NCBI GenBank assembly: GCA_005882525.1
Contig: VBGO01000053.1
Coordinates: forward strand, 1-29,253
From: Chloroflexota bacterium
GTDB taxonomy: Bacteria > Chloroflexota > Dormibacteria > CF-121
Reading direction: 5' to 3'
Length of the DNA stretch: 29,253 nt
Within the stretch, counting starts at the first letter, position 1, and every line of letters begins with the position of its first letter. Positions 17,816-24,894 of the stretch are shown in pieces. The position numbers were made by a program, and so were the translations under genes. The notes under the pieces were generated by a model that was not told the DNA's origin, searched no databases, and saw only the letters and a list, made by a program, of their open reading frames with translations.

Positions 17816-19078
17816 ATGCGTACCATCTCGGCGACGACGGCCCGGCGCCTGGCGATTACGCGCCAGCGTTTGGCCGGTGAAACCGGCAAGGCGACTCCGG
17901 ACGGGATCCTCGAAGTTACCAGGGATTTAGGCTTCCTGCAGCTCGACCCGACCAGCGTGGCCGCGCCGAGTCACCAGCTCGTCGTCTTCAGCCGCGTTGG
18001 GCCCTACGAGCCAAAGCACCTGGAGACCCTGCTGTGGGATGAGCGCCGGCTGTTCGAGTCGTGGGCGCATGCCGCATCGATTGTGGTGACCGAGCACTAT
18101 CCGATTTACCGCTGGATCATGCATCGAGTGGCCACCGGCAAGGGCTTTTGGCATGGGTTCACGACTTCAGGCGAGCGACAGTCGCAGCGCGTCCTCGCCT
18201 GGATGAAGGCGAATGACTCGTTGCGACGTAGCATGCTGCGCCAGATTCGAAAACGGGGCCCACTACCCTCGCGCGCCTTCGAGGATCAGTCGACCGGCGC
18301 CTGGCAGAGCAGCGGGTGGAACAACGGCCGCAACGTCGGCATGATGCTTTTCTACCTGCAGATGATGGGACAGGTGATGGTGGCGGGAAGAAGCGGTGGT
18401 CAGAAACTCTGGGATCTCTCGGAGCGGTGCCTGCCCCCCTGGACTCCGAAGCCCAGGCTGGGGGAGCCGGCCATCGTCCGCTGGGCGGCGGAGATCTCGC
18501 TGCGAGCGCTTGGTGTCGCACCATCGACGGATATCCGCGACCACTTCATTCGATGGAAGTATGTGAATCTGCCGGCGGCGCTCGGCTCTTTGGAGAAGCA
18601 GGGACGCATTGTGCCCGTCAGCATCCGAGACCGCGACGAGTCATGGCCGGGAACCTGGTATGTGCACGCGGAAGACCTCGCCCTTCTCGACCGGATCGAC
18701 GCCGGCGGGTGGAACCCGCGAACCACGCTGCTGTCCCCGTTCGACAACTTGATCATCGATCGCAGGCGGACTCGCCGGATGTTTGGGTTCGACTACAGCA
18801 TGGAGATTTACGTGCCGGCCGCAAAACGACGCTACGGCTATTACGCGATGCCCGTCCTGCATGAAGACCGCCTGGTGGCGCGCGTCGACCCGGCGTTCAA
18901 CAGGGAGGCGAAGCGGCTATCGATCCAGGCCGTCAGCGTCGAGCCCGGGTCTGAGGACATCGCAGTGGCACGCGCGACGGGTGAGGCCATTGCATCGCTG
19001 GGAACCTTCCTGGGGGCGAGCGCGATCGATTACGACGGGCGCGTGCCGTCGCGCTGGCGACGAAGCCTCACCGCCTGA
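17816..19078 (+). CDS. YcaQ/AlkX-family DNA glycosylase (winged-helix, interstrand-crosslink repair type)
   Basis: 420 aa, the usual size for the family. These enzymes remove alkylated or crosslinked purines from DNA. The catalytic Q-x-D motif is present as QLD at 42-44 in 'LGFLQLDPTSVAAPSHQLVVFSRVG', and 'FESWAHAASIVVTEHYPIYRW' is the matching helical region. The remainder holds the winged-helix repeats; 'NPRTTLLSPFDNLIIDRRRTRRMFGFDYSMEIYVPAAKRRYGYYAMPVL' is the conserved C-terminal core. The match to the family is strong, but the exact lesion is not predictable. It is divergent from the OsmC operon across about 100 bp. Confidence 0.9.
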   Translation: MRTISATTARRLAITRQRLAGETGKATPDGILEVTRDLGFLQLDPTSVAAPSHQLVVFSRVGPYEPKHLETLLWDERRLFESWAHAASIVVTEHYPIYRWIMHRVATGKGFWHGFTTSGERQSQRVLAWMKANDSLRRSMLRQIRKRGPLPSRAFEDQSTGAWQSSGWNNGRNVGMMLFYLQMMGQVMVAGRSGGQKLWDLSERCLPPWTPKPRLGEPAIVRWAAEISLRALGVAPSTDIRDHFIRWKYVNLPAALGSLEKQGRIVPVSIRDRDESWPGTWYVHAEDLALLDRIDAGGWNPRTTLLSPFDNLIIDRRRTRRMFGFDYSMEIYVPAAKRRYGYYAMPVLHEDRLVARVDPAFNREAKRLSIQAVSVEPGSEDIAVARATGEAIASLGTFLGASAIDYDGRVPSRWRRSLTA

Positions 19079-19087
19079 CGGTCAACT

Positions 19088-19125
19088 ACCCCCCATCCCC
19101 GACCCTCCCCCGCAAGGGGGGAGGG
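19088..19125. repeat. REP-like palindromic element downstream of the YcaQ-family gene
   Basis: CCCTCCCCC (19103-19111) and GGGGGAGGG (19117-19125) form a 9-bp stem with a GCAAG loop, preceded by CCCCCCATCCCCGA. Compared with the dnaK-clpB element it lies in the opposite orientation. It may end transcription of the YcaQ-family gene, although no T-tract follows. Confidence 0.6.
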
Positions 19126-19214
19126 AGATTGCACAGCAAGGTGCCCGTGCAGGCGACCGTTGTACGTCTGTGGAGCGAGGTGGGGTATCCACGTCTGTCC
19201 GCGCTGACAAGGGG

Positions 19215-19463
19215 ATGGTGTTCGATCTCATCTGCCGGGGCTGCGGCGCATGCGCTCAGCGCACCTGGGATCCGGCCGACGCAGTCAGCGCCACCAGTTG
19301 TCCCGACTGCGACGCCGCCATGTCGGTGATCGGCATCGACTTTCCCGCCGGGCGGGCGGATGTCGGGCTGGCCAGGGTGCTCGAAGTTATCCAGGGCGCC
19401 GGGATCATGCCGGTCGCGGTCGAGCGGCACGCGCGCGGCCGGTTGCAGGCCGAAGCCGCCTAA
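19215..19463 (+). CDS. Small zinc-ribbon protein (82 aa)
   Basis: Reading from the ATG at 19215 (an adjacent GTG at 19218 is possible) gives MVFDLICRGCGACAQRTWDP and later SCPDCDAAM. Cysteine pairs 7/10 and 29/32 form a zinc ribbon like those of small rubredoxin- or FmdB-like proteins; C13 is extra. The C-terminal half ('VGLARVLEVIQGAGIMPVAVERHARGRLQ') is helical and lacks a known domain. The same frame is open far upstream, but there it only shadows the YcaQ-family gene. An AAGGGG lies directly before the ATG, too close for an ideal Shine-Dalgarno. Function unknown. Confidence 0.6.
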   Translation: MVFDLICRGCGACAQRTWDPADAVSATSCPDCDAAMSVIGIDFPAGRADVGLARVLEVIQGAGIMPVAVERHARGRLQAEAA

Positions 19464-19491
19464 AGCCTCAACGTCTGCGTCCCGCAGGCCG

Positions 19492-19497
19492 TAGAAT
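19492..19497 (+). promoter_or_regulatory. Putative -10 of the nfeD gene
   Basis: TAGAAT lies 8 nt before the ATG at 19506, with no Shine-Dalgarno in the gap. Confidence 0.45.
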
Positions 19498-19505
19498 GGC
19501 CGCGG

Positions 19506-19964
19506 ATGACGGCGTTCTGGTTCTGGGTGATCGTCGCCATTGCTTTCGTGATCGTCGAGGTCATCACGGTTGCGTTCTTCGCCGTCTTCATCACGGTCGG
19601 TGCGCTCGGGGCCGCCATTGCCAGCTTGCTCGGCTTCAACCTCCTGGTCCAGGCCATCGTGCTCGGCATCCTGGGAGTGGCCGGCATCCTGATCGCGCGT
19701 CCCTTCCTGGTGGAGCGCCTCCACATTGGTCGGGCCGGCCTGCGCTCTGGCGCCGACAGCATGGTCGGTCAGCAAGCTCTCCTCCTGGAGCCCATCCTTG
19801 GCGTGGGGCAGCCCGGGCACGTGAAGATCTCCGGGGAGCTCTGGCCGGCGCTCACCGACGACGGCACCGCCGTGCCGGTCAATACACTCGTGGTTGTCAC
19901 CGCGCTCCGCAGCACGACGTTGATCGTTCGCCCAGCCCCGCCTAAATCAACACCGACCGCCTGA
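19506..19964 (+). CDS. NfeD-family membrane protein (short form)
   Basis: 152 aa, the short NfeD form without the N-terminal ClpP-like protease domain. Two or three hydrophobic segments occupy residues about 4-65 (FWFWVIVAIAFVIVEVITVAF, FAVFITVGALGAAIASLL, LVQAIVLGILGVAGILI). The C-terminal OB-fold starts near 'LRSGADSMVGQQALLLEPI' and continues 'GHVKISGELWPALTDDGTAVPVNTLVVVTAL', which matches the canonical NfeD barrel motif 'G.v...Ge.W.A'. NfeD partners SPFH proteins in membrane microdomains and membrane-protein quality control. Here it sits 15 nt before the SPFH gene in the expected pair. Confidence 0.9.
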   Translation: MTAFWFWVIVAIAFVIVEVITVAFFAVFITVGALGAAIASLLGFNLLVQAIVLGILGVAGILIARPFLVERLHIGRAGLRSGADSMVGQQALLLEPILGVGQPGHVKISGELWPALTDDGTAVPVNTLVVVTALRSTTLIVRPAPPKSTPTA

Positions 19965-19979
19965 GAAGAGGTGTAATTC

Positions 19980-20903
19980 ATGTCCGCAACCCTGATCGTC
20001 GGCGCCATCCTCGTCCTCCTTGCCATCATCGTCATCTTCCGCACCGTCAACATCATTCAGCAGGGTTACGTCGGCATCGTGAAGCGGGTCGGCCAGTTCC
20101 ATTCGGTGCGGCAACCTGGTTTGACATTCCTGGTCCCGCTGGTCGACTCGATGGTGCTGGTCGACATTCGCGAGACGCCCCGGACGGGCGACAAGCAAGA
20201 CGTCATCACCCGCGACAACGTCACGGTCAGCGTCAACGCCACTATCTTCAGCCAGGTGGTCGATCCGAAACTGGCGTTGTTCAGCGTCAGCAATTACTTC
20301 ATCGCCATCGACCAGCTCTCGCGCACCACGCTGCGCGCCATCTTCGGCGGGATGAGCCTGGACGACGCCCTGAGCCAGCGCGAGCGGATCAACGCCCAGC
20401 TGCAGGCCCAGATGGAGTCGGTGACCGATAAGTGGGGGATCCGGATCAACCGGATCGAAATCGTCGACATCACGCCGCCACAGATGATCCTCAATGCCCT
20501 GGCCCTCCAGAAGACGGCGGACCAGGAGAAGCGAGCGTTCATCCTGAAATCGGAAGGTCAGCAGCAATCGCAGATCAACATCGCCGACGGCCAGAAGCAG
20601 GCGCAGATCAAGACCGCTGAAGGCGACAAGCAATCGGCCATCCTGCGGGCGGAGGGCCTGCGGCAGGCGACCATCCTCGAGGCGGAGGGCCGGGCCCAGG
20701 CGGTCGAAACGGTTTACAAGGCGATCAAAGATGCCGCCCCTGATCCGACGCTGGTCTCCATCCTTCAGCTCGACACGCTGGCCAAGTTTGCGGCCAGCGA
20801 GAATACCAAGATCGTCGTGCCGGTGGAGAGCGCCGCCCTCCTGGGCGCCGCCCAGGCCCTGCGCGGGGTGCTCGAGGCGGCGCCGGCAGGCGGGAAATCA
20901 TAG
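19980..20903 (+). CDS. SPFH/band-7 protein (QmcA/stomatin/paraslipin-like)
   Basis: 307 aa with a Shine-Dalgarno (AGAGGTG) before the ATG. The N-terminal membrane anchor (about 5-22, LIVGAILVLLAIIVIFRTV) is followed by 'NIIQQGYVGIVKRVGQFHSVRQPGLTFLVPLVDSMVLVDIRE', the start of the SPFH domain. 'VITRDNVTVSVNATIFSQVVDPKLALFSVSNYFIAI' and 'TTLRAIFGGMSLDDALSQRERIN' are characteristic. Residues about 185-250 are a Glu/Ala/Gln-rich coiled coil (SEGQQQSQINIADGQKQAQI), which drives oligomerisation into large membrane cages. The protein is thought to act with NfeD in membrane organisation and proteolysis control. The family level is very sure; the exact subgroup is not. Confidence 0.93.
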   Translation: MSATLIVGAILVLLAIIVIFRTVNIIQQGYVGIVKRVGQFHSVRQPGLTFLVPLVDSMVLVDIRETPRTGDKQDVITRDNVTVSVNATIFSQVVDPKLALFSVSNYFIAIDQLSRTTLRAIFGGMSLDDALSQRERINAQLQAQMESVTDKWGIRINRIEIVDITPPQMILNALALQKTADQEKRAFILKSEGQQQSQINIADGQKQAQIKTAEGDKQSAILRAEGLRQATILEAEGRAQAVETVYKAIKDAAPDPTLVSILQLDTLAKFAASENTKIVVPVESAALLGAAQALRGVLEAAPAGGKS

Positions 20904-20986
20904 AGAGACCCGGCGCGACCGAGGTCTCGATCGCCGTTCTCGATCCGGCCGACCATCACCTGGTCCGGCCGCTGCTGCGCGAGCTG

Positions 20987-21391
20987 ATGTTGACCGAGCA
21001 ACCGCATTACGACCATCCCCAGCTGTCCGAGCAGGAGGTTGAGCACGACGTCGCGAATGCTCCGGCGGCCCGCTTCTCCGGCGAGAACGTGATCCTGGCG
21101 GCCCGCGCGGCGGGCAAGGTTGTCGGGCTGTGCTGGTGCGTCCTCTTCAATCCGGGCACGGGCCTGGAAGGGGAGGTCGCCGAGGTCTACGTCGATCCGG
21201 GCTTCCGGTCGCAGGGCATTGGCGGGCAACTGCTGAGCCGGGCGGTGCAACTGTTCCGTCAGCGGAACGTCACCTTCGCCGCGGTCTGGACTCGCGAGAG
21301 CAACCCACAGGCGGTCCGCCTCTACGAGGAGGCAGGATTCCGGCGGACCGAACAGTTGGTTCTTACGTGGTTGCCGCTGCCCGGTCGCTGA
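20987..21391 (+). CDS. GNAT-family N-acetyltransferase (start uncertain)
   Basis: 134 aa from the first canonical start (ATG 20987). The acetyl-CoA-binding motif A is 'EVYVDPGFRSQGIGGQLLSRAVQLF', with the R/Q-x-x-G-x-G/A signature as RSQGIG, and 'NPQAVRLYEEAGFRRTEQLVL' is the usual C-terminal strand and helix. However, in-frame translation before this ATG gives 'TEVSIAVLDPADHHLVRPLLRELM', which is the expected first strand and helix of a GNAT. The real protein therefore probably begins near 20905-20935, just after the SPFH stop (20901-20903), but no ATG, GTG or TTG exists there. The gene lies about 80 bp after the SPFH gene and is probably co-transcribed. The substrate is unknown. Confidence 0.82.
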   Translation: MLTEQPHYDHPQLSEQEVEHDVANAPAARFSGENVILAARAAGKVVGLCWCVLFNPGTGLEGEVAEVYVDPGFRSQGIGGQLLSRAVQLFRQRNVTFAAVWTRESNPQAVRLYEEAGFRRTEQLVLTWLPLPGR

Positions 21392-21403
21392 AACACGCGG
21401 GCG

Positions 21404-21409
21404 TAGAAT
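21404..21409 (+). promoter_or_regulatory. Putative -10 of the HtrA-type protease gene
   Basis: TAGAAT, identical to the nfeD and pyrG hexamers, lies 13 nt before the ATG at 21423, predicting a leader of only about 7 nt. Confidence 0.4.
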
Positions 21410-21422
21410 TGAGCTGAGTTCG

Positions 21423-22595
21423 ATGGCGAGCGAACCTCAATTCTTCCCGCCCCCACCCGAACCGGCGCCCCTTTCTCCCATGCCGGTGGAAAAGCCAGTG
21501 CGGCCGCGCCGCCGGATGGGCATCCTCGGGATCGTCTTGACCAGCGCGATTGTTGGTGGCCTGGTGGGCTCGGCGGCGACGATTCTGCTCGCCCCACGCC
21601 TGATCAAGGTGACGCCGTCGGGCAACACGCTGCTGGCGCCGATCACCAATAACTTCACCGAAGAGTCAGCGGTGATCAACGTCGCCGACCAGGATGGGAA
21701 AGCCGTGGTTGAGATCAAGACCACCATCTCGTCGCCCGACTTGTTCCTTCAGCAGGAGCAGCACGGGATCGGCTCCGGCTTCATCGTCCGCTCGGACGGG
21801 TACATCGTGACCAATAACCATGTCGTCGAAAACGCCCGGCAGCTCCAGGTCATCCTGCGTGATGGGGCCAAGAGGTACGATGCCCGCGTGATCGGCACCA
21901 GCCCGGATGACGACATCGCGGTGCTCAAGGTCGATGCGCAGAACCTGCCGGCCCTGGGCTGGGGTGACTCGAGCGCGCTCCGGGTCGGGCAGCTCGCGAT
22001 TGCGATCGGAAGCCCGCTGGGCCAGCAGAATAGTGTTACGAAGGGGGTCATCAGCGCCCTCCATCGATCGATCTCCGTGCCCGATCCCTCCAGCGGCGTG
22101 ACGGAAAACATCCTGAACGCCATCCAGACTGATGCGCAGATCAACCCGGGCAACAGCGGGGGTCCCTTGCTGAACTCGGCGGGCCAGGTGATCGGCGTGA
22201 ACTTTGCGATCGAGCAGGCGCAGGCGGGCCCCGGTCTCGGCTTCGCGCTGGATGGGAACGCCGCTCGCGACATCGCGAACCAGCTGATCCAAACCGGACA
22301 CGTCAATCGGCCGTTCCTCGGGGTCACCTACCAGCAGCTCGACGAGACGGCCGCCGCGGCCAACGCCCTGGTGGTGGGCGCGTGGGTCACGGACATCACG
22401 GCCGGCTCACCCGCTGCTCGTGCCGGGATCAAGGTGCACGACGTCATCACCAAAGTCAATAGCCAGGCGATCGACGACCTTCATCCGCTCAAGGATGTCC
22501 TGCGCCAGTACGCGCCGGGGACCAAGGTCAACGTCACGATCTACCGCGGCGGCAAAAGCCAGACGCTCCAGGTCACGCTCGGAACGCACCCCTGA
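21423..22595 (+). CDS. Membrane-anchored HtrA/DegP-type serine protease
   Basis: 390 aa. A Pro-rich cytoplasmic tail is followed by a transmembrane helix (about 33-57, GILGIVLTSAIVGGLVGSAATILL). The trypsin-like domain carries the complete catalytic triad: H133 in 'IVTNNHVVENA', D164 in 'DDDIAVLKVD' and S245 in 'NPGNSGGPLLN'. A single C-terminal PDZ domain (about 295-385) contains 'GAWVTDITAGSPAARAGIKVHDVITKVNSQAI'. HtrA proteases degrade or refold damaged proteins outside the cytoplasmic membrane. The length and domain order match YyxA/HtrA-like proteins of Gram-positive-type envelopes. The next gene, argS, seems to overlap its stop codon by a CTGA junction. Confidence 0.94.
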   Translation: MASEPQFFPPPPEPAPLSPMPVEKPVRPRRRMGILGIVLTSAIVGGLVGSAATILLAPRLIKVTPSGNTLLAPITNNFTEESAVINVADQDGKAVVEIKTTISSPDLFLQQEQHGIGSGFIVRSDGYIVTNNHVVENARQLQVILRDGAKRYDARVIGTSPDDDIAVLKVDAQNLPALGWGDSSALRVGQLAIAIGSPLGQQNSVTKGVISALHRSISVPDPSSGVTENILNAIQTDAQINPGNSGGPLLNSAGQVIGVNFAIEQAQAGPGLGFALDGNAARDIANQLIQTGHVNRPFLGVTYQQLDETAAAANALVVGAWVTDITAGSPAARAGIKVHDVITKVNSQAIDDLHPLKDVLRQYAPGTKVNVTIYRGGKSQTLQVTLGTHP

Positions 22596-24208
22596 TCGCG
22601 GCGCCGCCCACGTCGCCGTCGTCCATCATCGACCAGTCGGTTCGCCGTGCCGTTAGCGCCATCGACGGTTGGCCGCGGGACGCGCCCGAGTTGCCGGCGG
22701 TGATTGTCGAGCGCACCCAGAACCCGGCCCACGGCGACTACTCGGTTACCCTGCCGCTCAAGCTGGCGCGGACCCTCCGCCGGCCGCCGCTGACAATTGC
22801 GAAAGAGCTGGCGGCCGCCATGGCGCTGCCGGCGAGCTTCGGCCGCATCGAGGTGGCCGCGCCCGGCTTCATCAATGTGAGCCTGGAACCGCAGTGGCTC
22901 CAGGCGCAGCTGACCCCGATCGCAGAAGCCGGAGAGAGGTGGGGGAGGAGCGAGCTCGGCCGTGGTTCTAACGTCCAGGTCGAGTTCGTCAGTTCCAATC
23001 CCACCGGGCCGATGCTCTTCAGCCATGCGCGCGGCGCGGTGGTGGGGGACGTCGTCGCCAGGATTCTCGACGCGGCCGGCTTCACCGTGCAACGGGAGTA
23101 CTACGTCAACGACCAGGGCAAGCAGATCCGCCTATTTGGTGAATCGATCAGGGCTCGCCTGCTCGGTGAGCCAACCCCGGAAGGCGGTTACAGCGGTGAT
23201 TATGTCGCCGAGATCGCGACTGAGGCCAAGGCCAAAGGCATACCGGCTGAGGCCGAGCCTTTAGCGGCGTTCGGCATCACGTGGGTTCGCGCCCGGATCG
23301 AGCAGGATCTGCAACGGCTTGGGATTCGTCATGACAACTGGTTTTACGAAAGCACGCTCTACCAGGGGATCAACGCCCAGGTCATCGACAAGCTCCGAGC
23401 GCTCGGTCGGATTTTCGAGAAGGATGGGGCGACCTGGTTCAGGTCTGATTCCAGTAAGGATGAGGTCGTGATCCGGCGTGATGGCTATCCGACGTACTTC
23501 GCGTCGGACATCTTCTATCACGTTGACAAGTTCAGCGTCCGGGACTTCAACCGCGTGGTCGATGTTTGGGGCGCCGACCACCAGGGCCAGATCGGCCGGG
23601 TGAAGGAGGCCCTGTCGGTGCTCGGGATCGATCCCAACCGGCTAAGCGTTCTGCTGGTACAGCTGGTTTCGGTCAAGCGGGGGGAGGAAACGGTCCGGAT
23701 GTCGCGTCGCGCCGGCATCGGGATCTCCCTCGCGGAGATGCTCGACGACGTCGGCCCGGACGCGCTGCGCTACTTCTTCCTCCTCCGCTCCGCCGATGCC
23801 CAGATGGAGTTCGATGTCGACCTGGCCCGTCGCCAGTCGAGCGAGAACCCCGTCTACTACGCGCAATACGCGCACGCCCGGCTCGCCAACGTGCTCAACT
23901 TTGGCGCCGGCGCGGCCGGCCAGCCGGCGCTCGACCAGTTGAGCTCGGAATGGGAGCTGGAACTGATGCGGGTCATGTTGCGCTGGCCCGACGTGGTGCG
24001 CGAAGCCGCGGATGCGCTCGAGCCGCACCGCCTGGCGTTCTTCACCGATGAGCTCGCTGCCGTGATCCACCGCTTCTACAAGAACTGCCGGGTCGTCACG
24101 GAAAACGAGCCATTGACGGCGGCCAGGCTGCTCCTGTCGAGGGCGGCGCGGACCACCCTGGCCAACGCGTTGGGTTTGATGGGCGTCTCCGCGCCCGATC
24201 GAATGTAG
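22592..24208 (+). CDS. argS: Arginyl-tRNA synthetase
   Basis: About 538 aa if translation begins at CTG 22592, which overlaps the HtrA stop as CTGA. The first canonical start is TTG 22691 (505 aa), but the upstream frame encodes 'SSIIDQSVRRAVSAIDGWP', which looks like the ArgS N-terminal helix, so I prefer the longer form. ArgS charges tRNA-Arg. 'ERTQNPAHGDYSVTLPLKLAR', 'FINVSL', 'EYYVNDQGKQI', 'FASDIFYHVDKF', 'VWGADHQGQI' and 'MSRRAG' (the KMSKS equivalent) are all ArgS hallmarks, and the C-terminal anticodon-binding domain has 'YAQYAHARLANVL'. The HIGH box is altered: the usual GPLHVGH reads GPMLFSH at 23009-23029, losing the first histidine and the glycine. Only one argS is visible, so it should be functional. 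Confidence 0.9.
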   Translation: MIAAPPTSPSSIIDQSVRRAVSAIDGWPRDAPELPAVIVERTQNPAHGDYSVTLPLKLARTLRRPPLTIAKELAAAMALPASFGRIEVAAPGFINVSLEPQWLQAQLTPIAEAGERWGRSELGRGSNVQVEFVSSNPTGPMLFSHARGAVVGDVVARILDAAGFTVQREYYVNDQGKQIRLFGESIRARLLGEPTPEGGYSGDYVAEIATEAKAKGIPAEAEPLAAFGITWVRARIEQDLQRLGIRHDNWFYESTLYQGINAQVIDKLRALGRIFEKDGATWFRSDSSKDEVVIRRDGYPTYFASDIFYHVDKFSVRDFNRVVDVWGADHQGQIGRVKEALSVLGIDPNRLSVLLVQLVSVKRGEETVRMSRRAGIGISLAEMLDDVGPDALRYFFLLRSADAQMEFDVDLARRQSSENPVYYAQYAHARLANVLNFGAGAAGQPALDQLSSEWELELMRVMLRWPDVVREAADALEPHRLAFFTDELAAVIHRFYKNCRVVTENEPLTAARLLLSRAARTTLANALGLMGVSAPDRM

Positions 24209-24211
24209 ACT
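24206..24211 (+). promoter_or_regulatory. Putative -10 overlapping the argS stop codon
   Basis: TAGACT lies 8 nt before the ATG at 24220; its first three bases are the argS TAG stop. No Shine-Dalgarno is present in the 11-nt gap. Confidence 0.4.
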
Positions 24212-24219
24212 ACGGGCCG

Positions 24220-24894
24220 ATGGAGATTACCTATTTCGGCCTGAATGCCGTCCGTCTTCGAGGCCGTGAAGCCACCGTGATGATCGACCCCTACGAGCCG
24301 AAGCTCGGCCTCTCACCGGTTCGGCTGAACGTGCAGATCGTGATCTTCACCCATGAGGATCCCACCCACTTCAGCCTCCAGGGATTGGCGGGCGAGCCGC
24401 ACATCGTAACCGGCGCCGGCGAATTCGAGATCAAGGCGGTCGCCATGACCGGAACCCAGACCTACCACGATGCCAAGAAGGGGGCGGAGCGCGGCAAGAA
24501 CTTCGTCTACACCGTCGAAATCGATGATCTGCGTATCTGTCATCTCGGTCACCTGGGTCATGCGCTGAGCGAGGAGCAGCTGGAGGCGCTCGGCAGCAAG
24601 ATCGACGTGCTGTTCGTGCCGATCGGTGGGGGCAGCCACATCAACTCCGCGCAGGCCACCGAGATCGTCAACCAGATCGAGCCAAAGCTGGTGATCCCGA
24701 TCTCCTACACGCTGCCGGGCCTCACGCTGCTCGCCCAGAACCTGGAAGGCGTGGAAAAGTTCGCCAAGGAAATGGGCGCGACCGATCTCACGCCGCAGCC
24801 GAAGCTGCAAATTTCCACCACGCCGTCGGTCGACGAGACCAAGCTGGTCCTCCTCGAACCGCGCGGCGCTACGGCCACAGCGACAGTGGATTAG
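24220..24894 (+). CDS. MBL-fold (UlaG-like) protein with altered metal motif
   Basis: 224 aa. The fold is seen in 'MEITYFGLNAVRLRGREATVMIDPYEPKLG', which matches the N-terminal strands of UlaG-like metallo-beta-lactamase-fold hydrolases, 'RICHLGHLGHALSEEQLEAL' and 'IDVLFVPIGGGSHINSAQATEIVNQIEPKLVIPISY'. The first metal motif, normally THxHxDH, reads THEDPTH here (H45, D47, H50): the second histidine and the usual aspartate-histidine pair are changed. The later HLGHLGH could supply metal ligands. Either the protein binds metal differently or it is not a hydrolase. Its TAG overlaps the convergent GH15 stop by the shared TTAG. Confidence 0.82.
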   Translation: MEITYFGLNAVRLRGREATVMIDPYEPKLGLSPVRLNVQIVIFTHEDPTHFSLQGLAGEPHIVTGAGEFEIKAVAMTGTQTYHDAKKGAERGKNFVYTVEIDDLRICHLGHLGHALSEEQLEALGSKIDVLFVPIGGGSHINSAQATEIVNQIEPKLVIPISYTLPGLTLLAQNLEGVEKFAKEMGATDLTPQPKLQISTTPSVDETKLVLLEPRGATATATVD

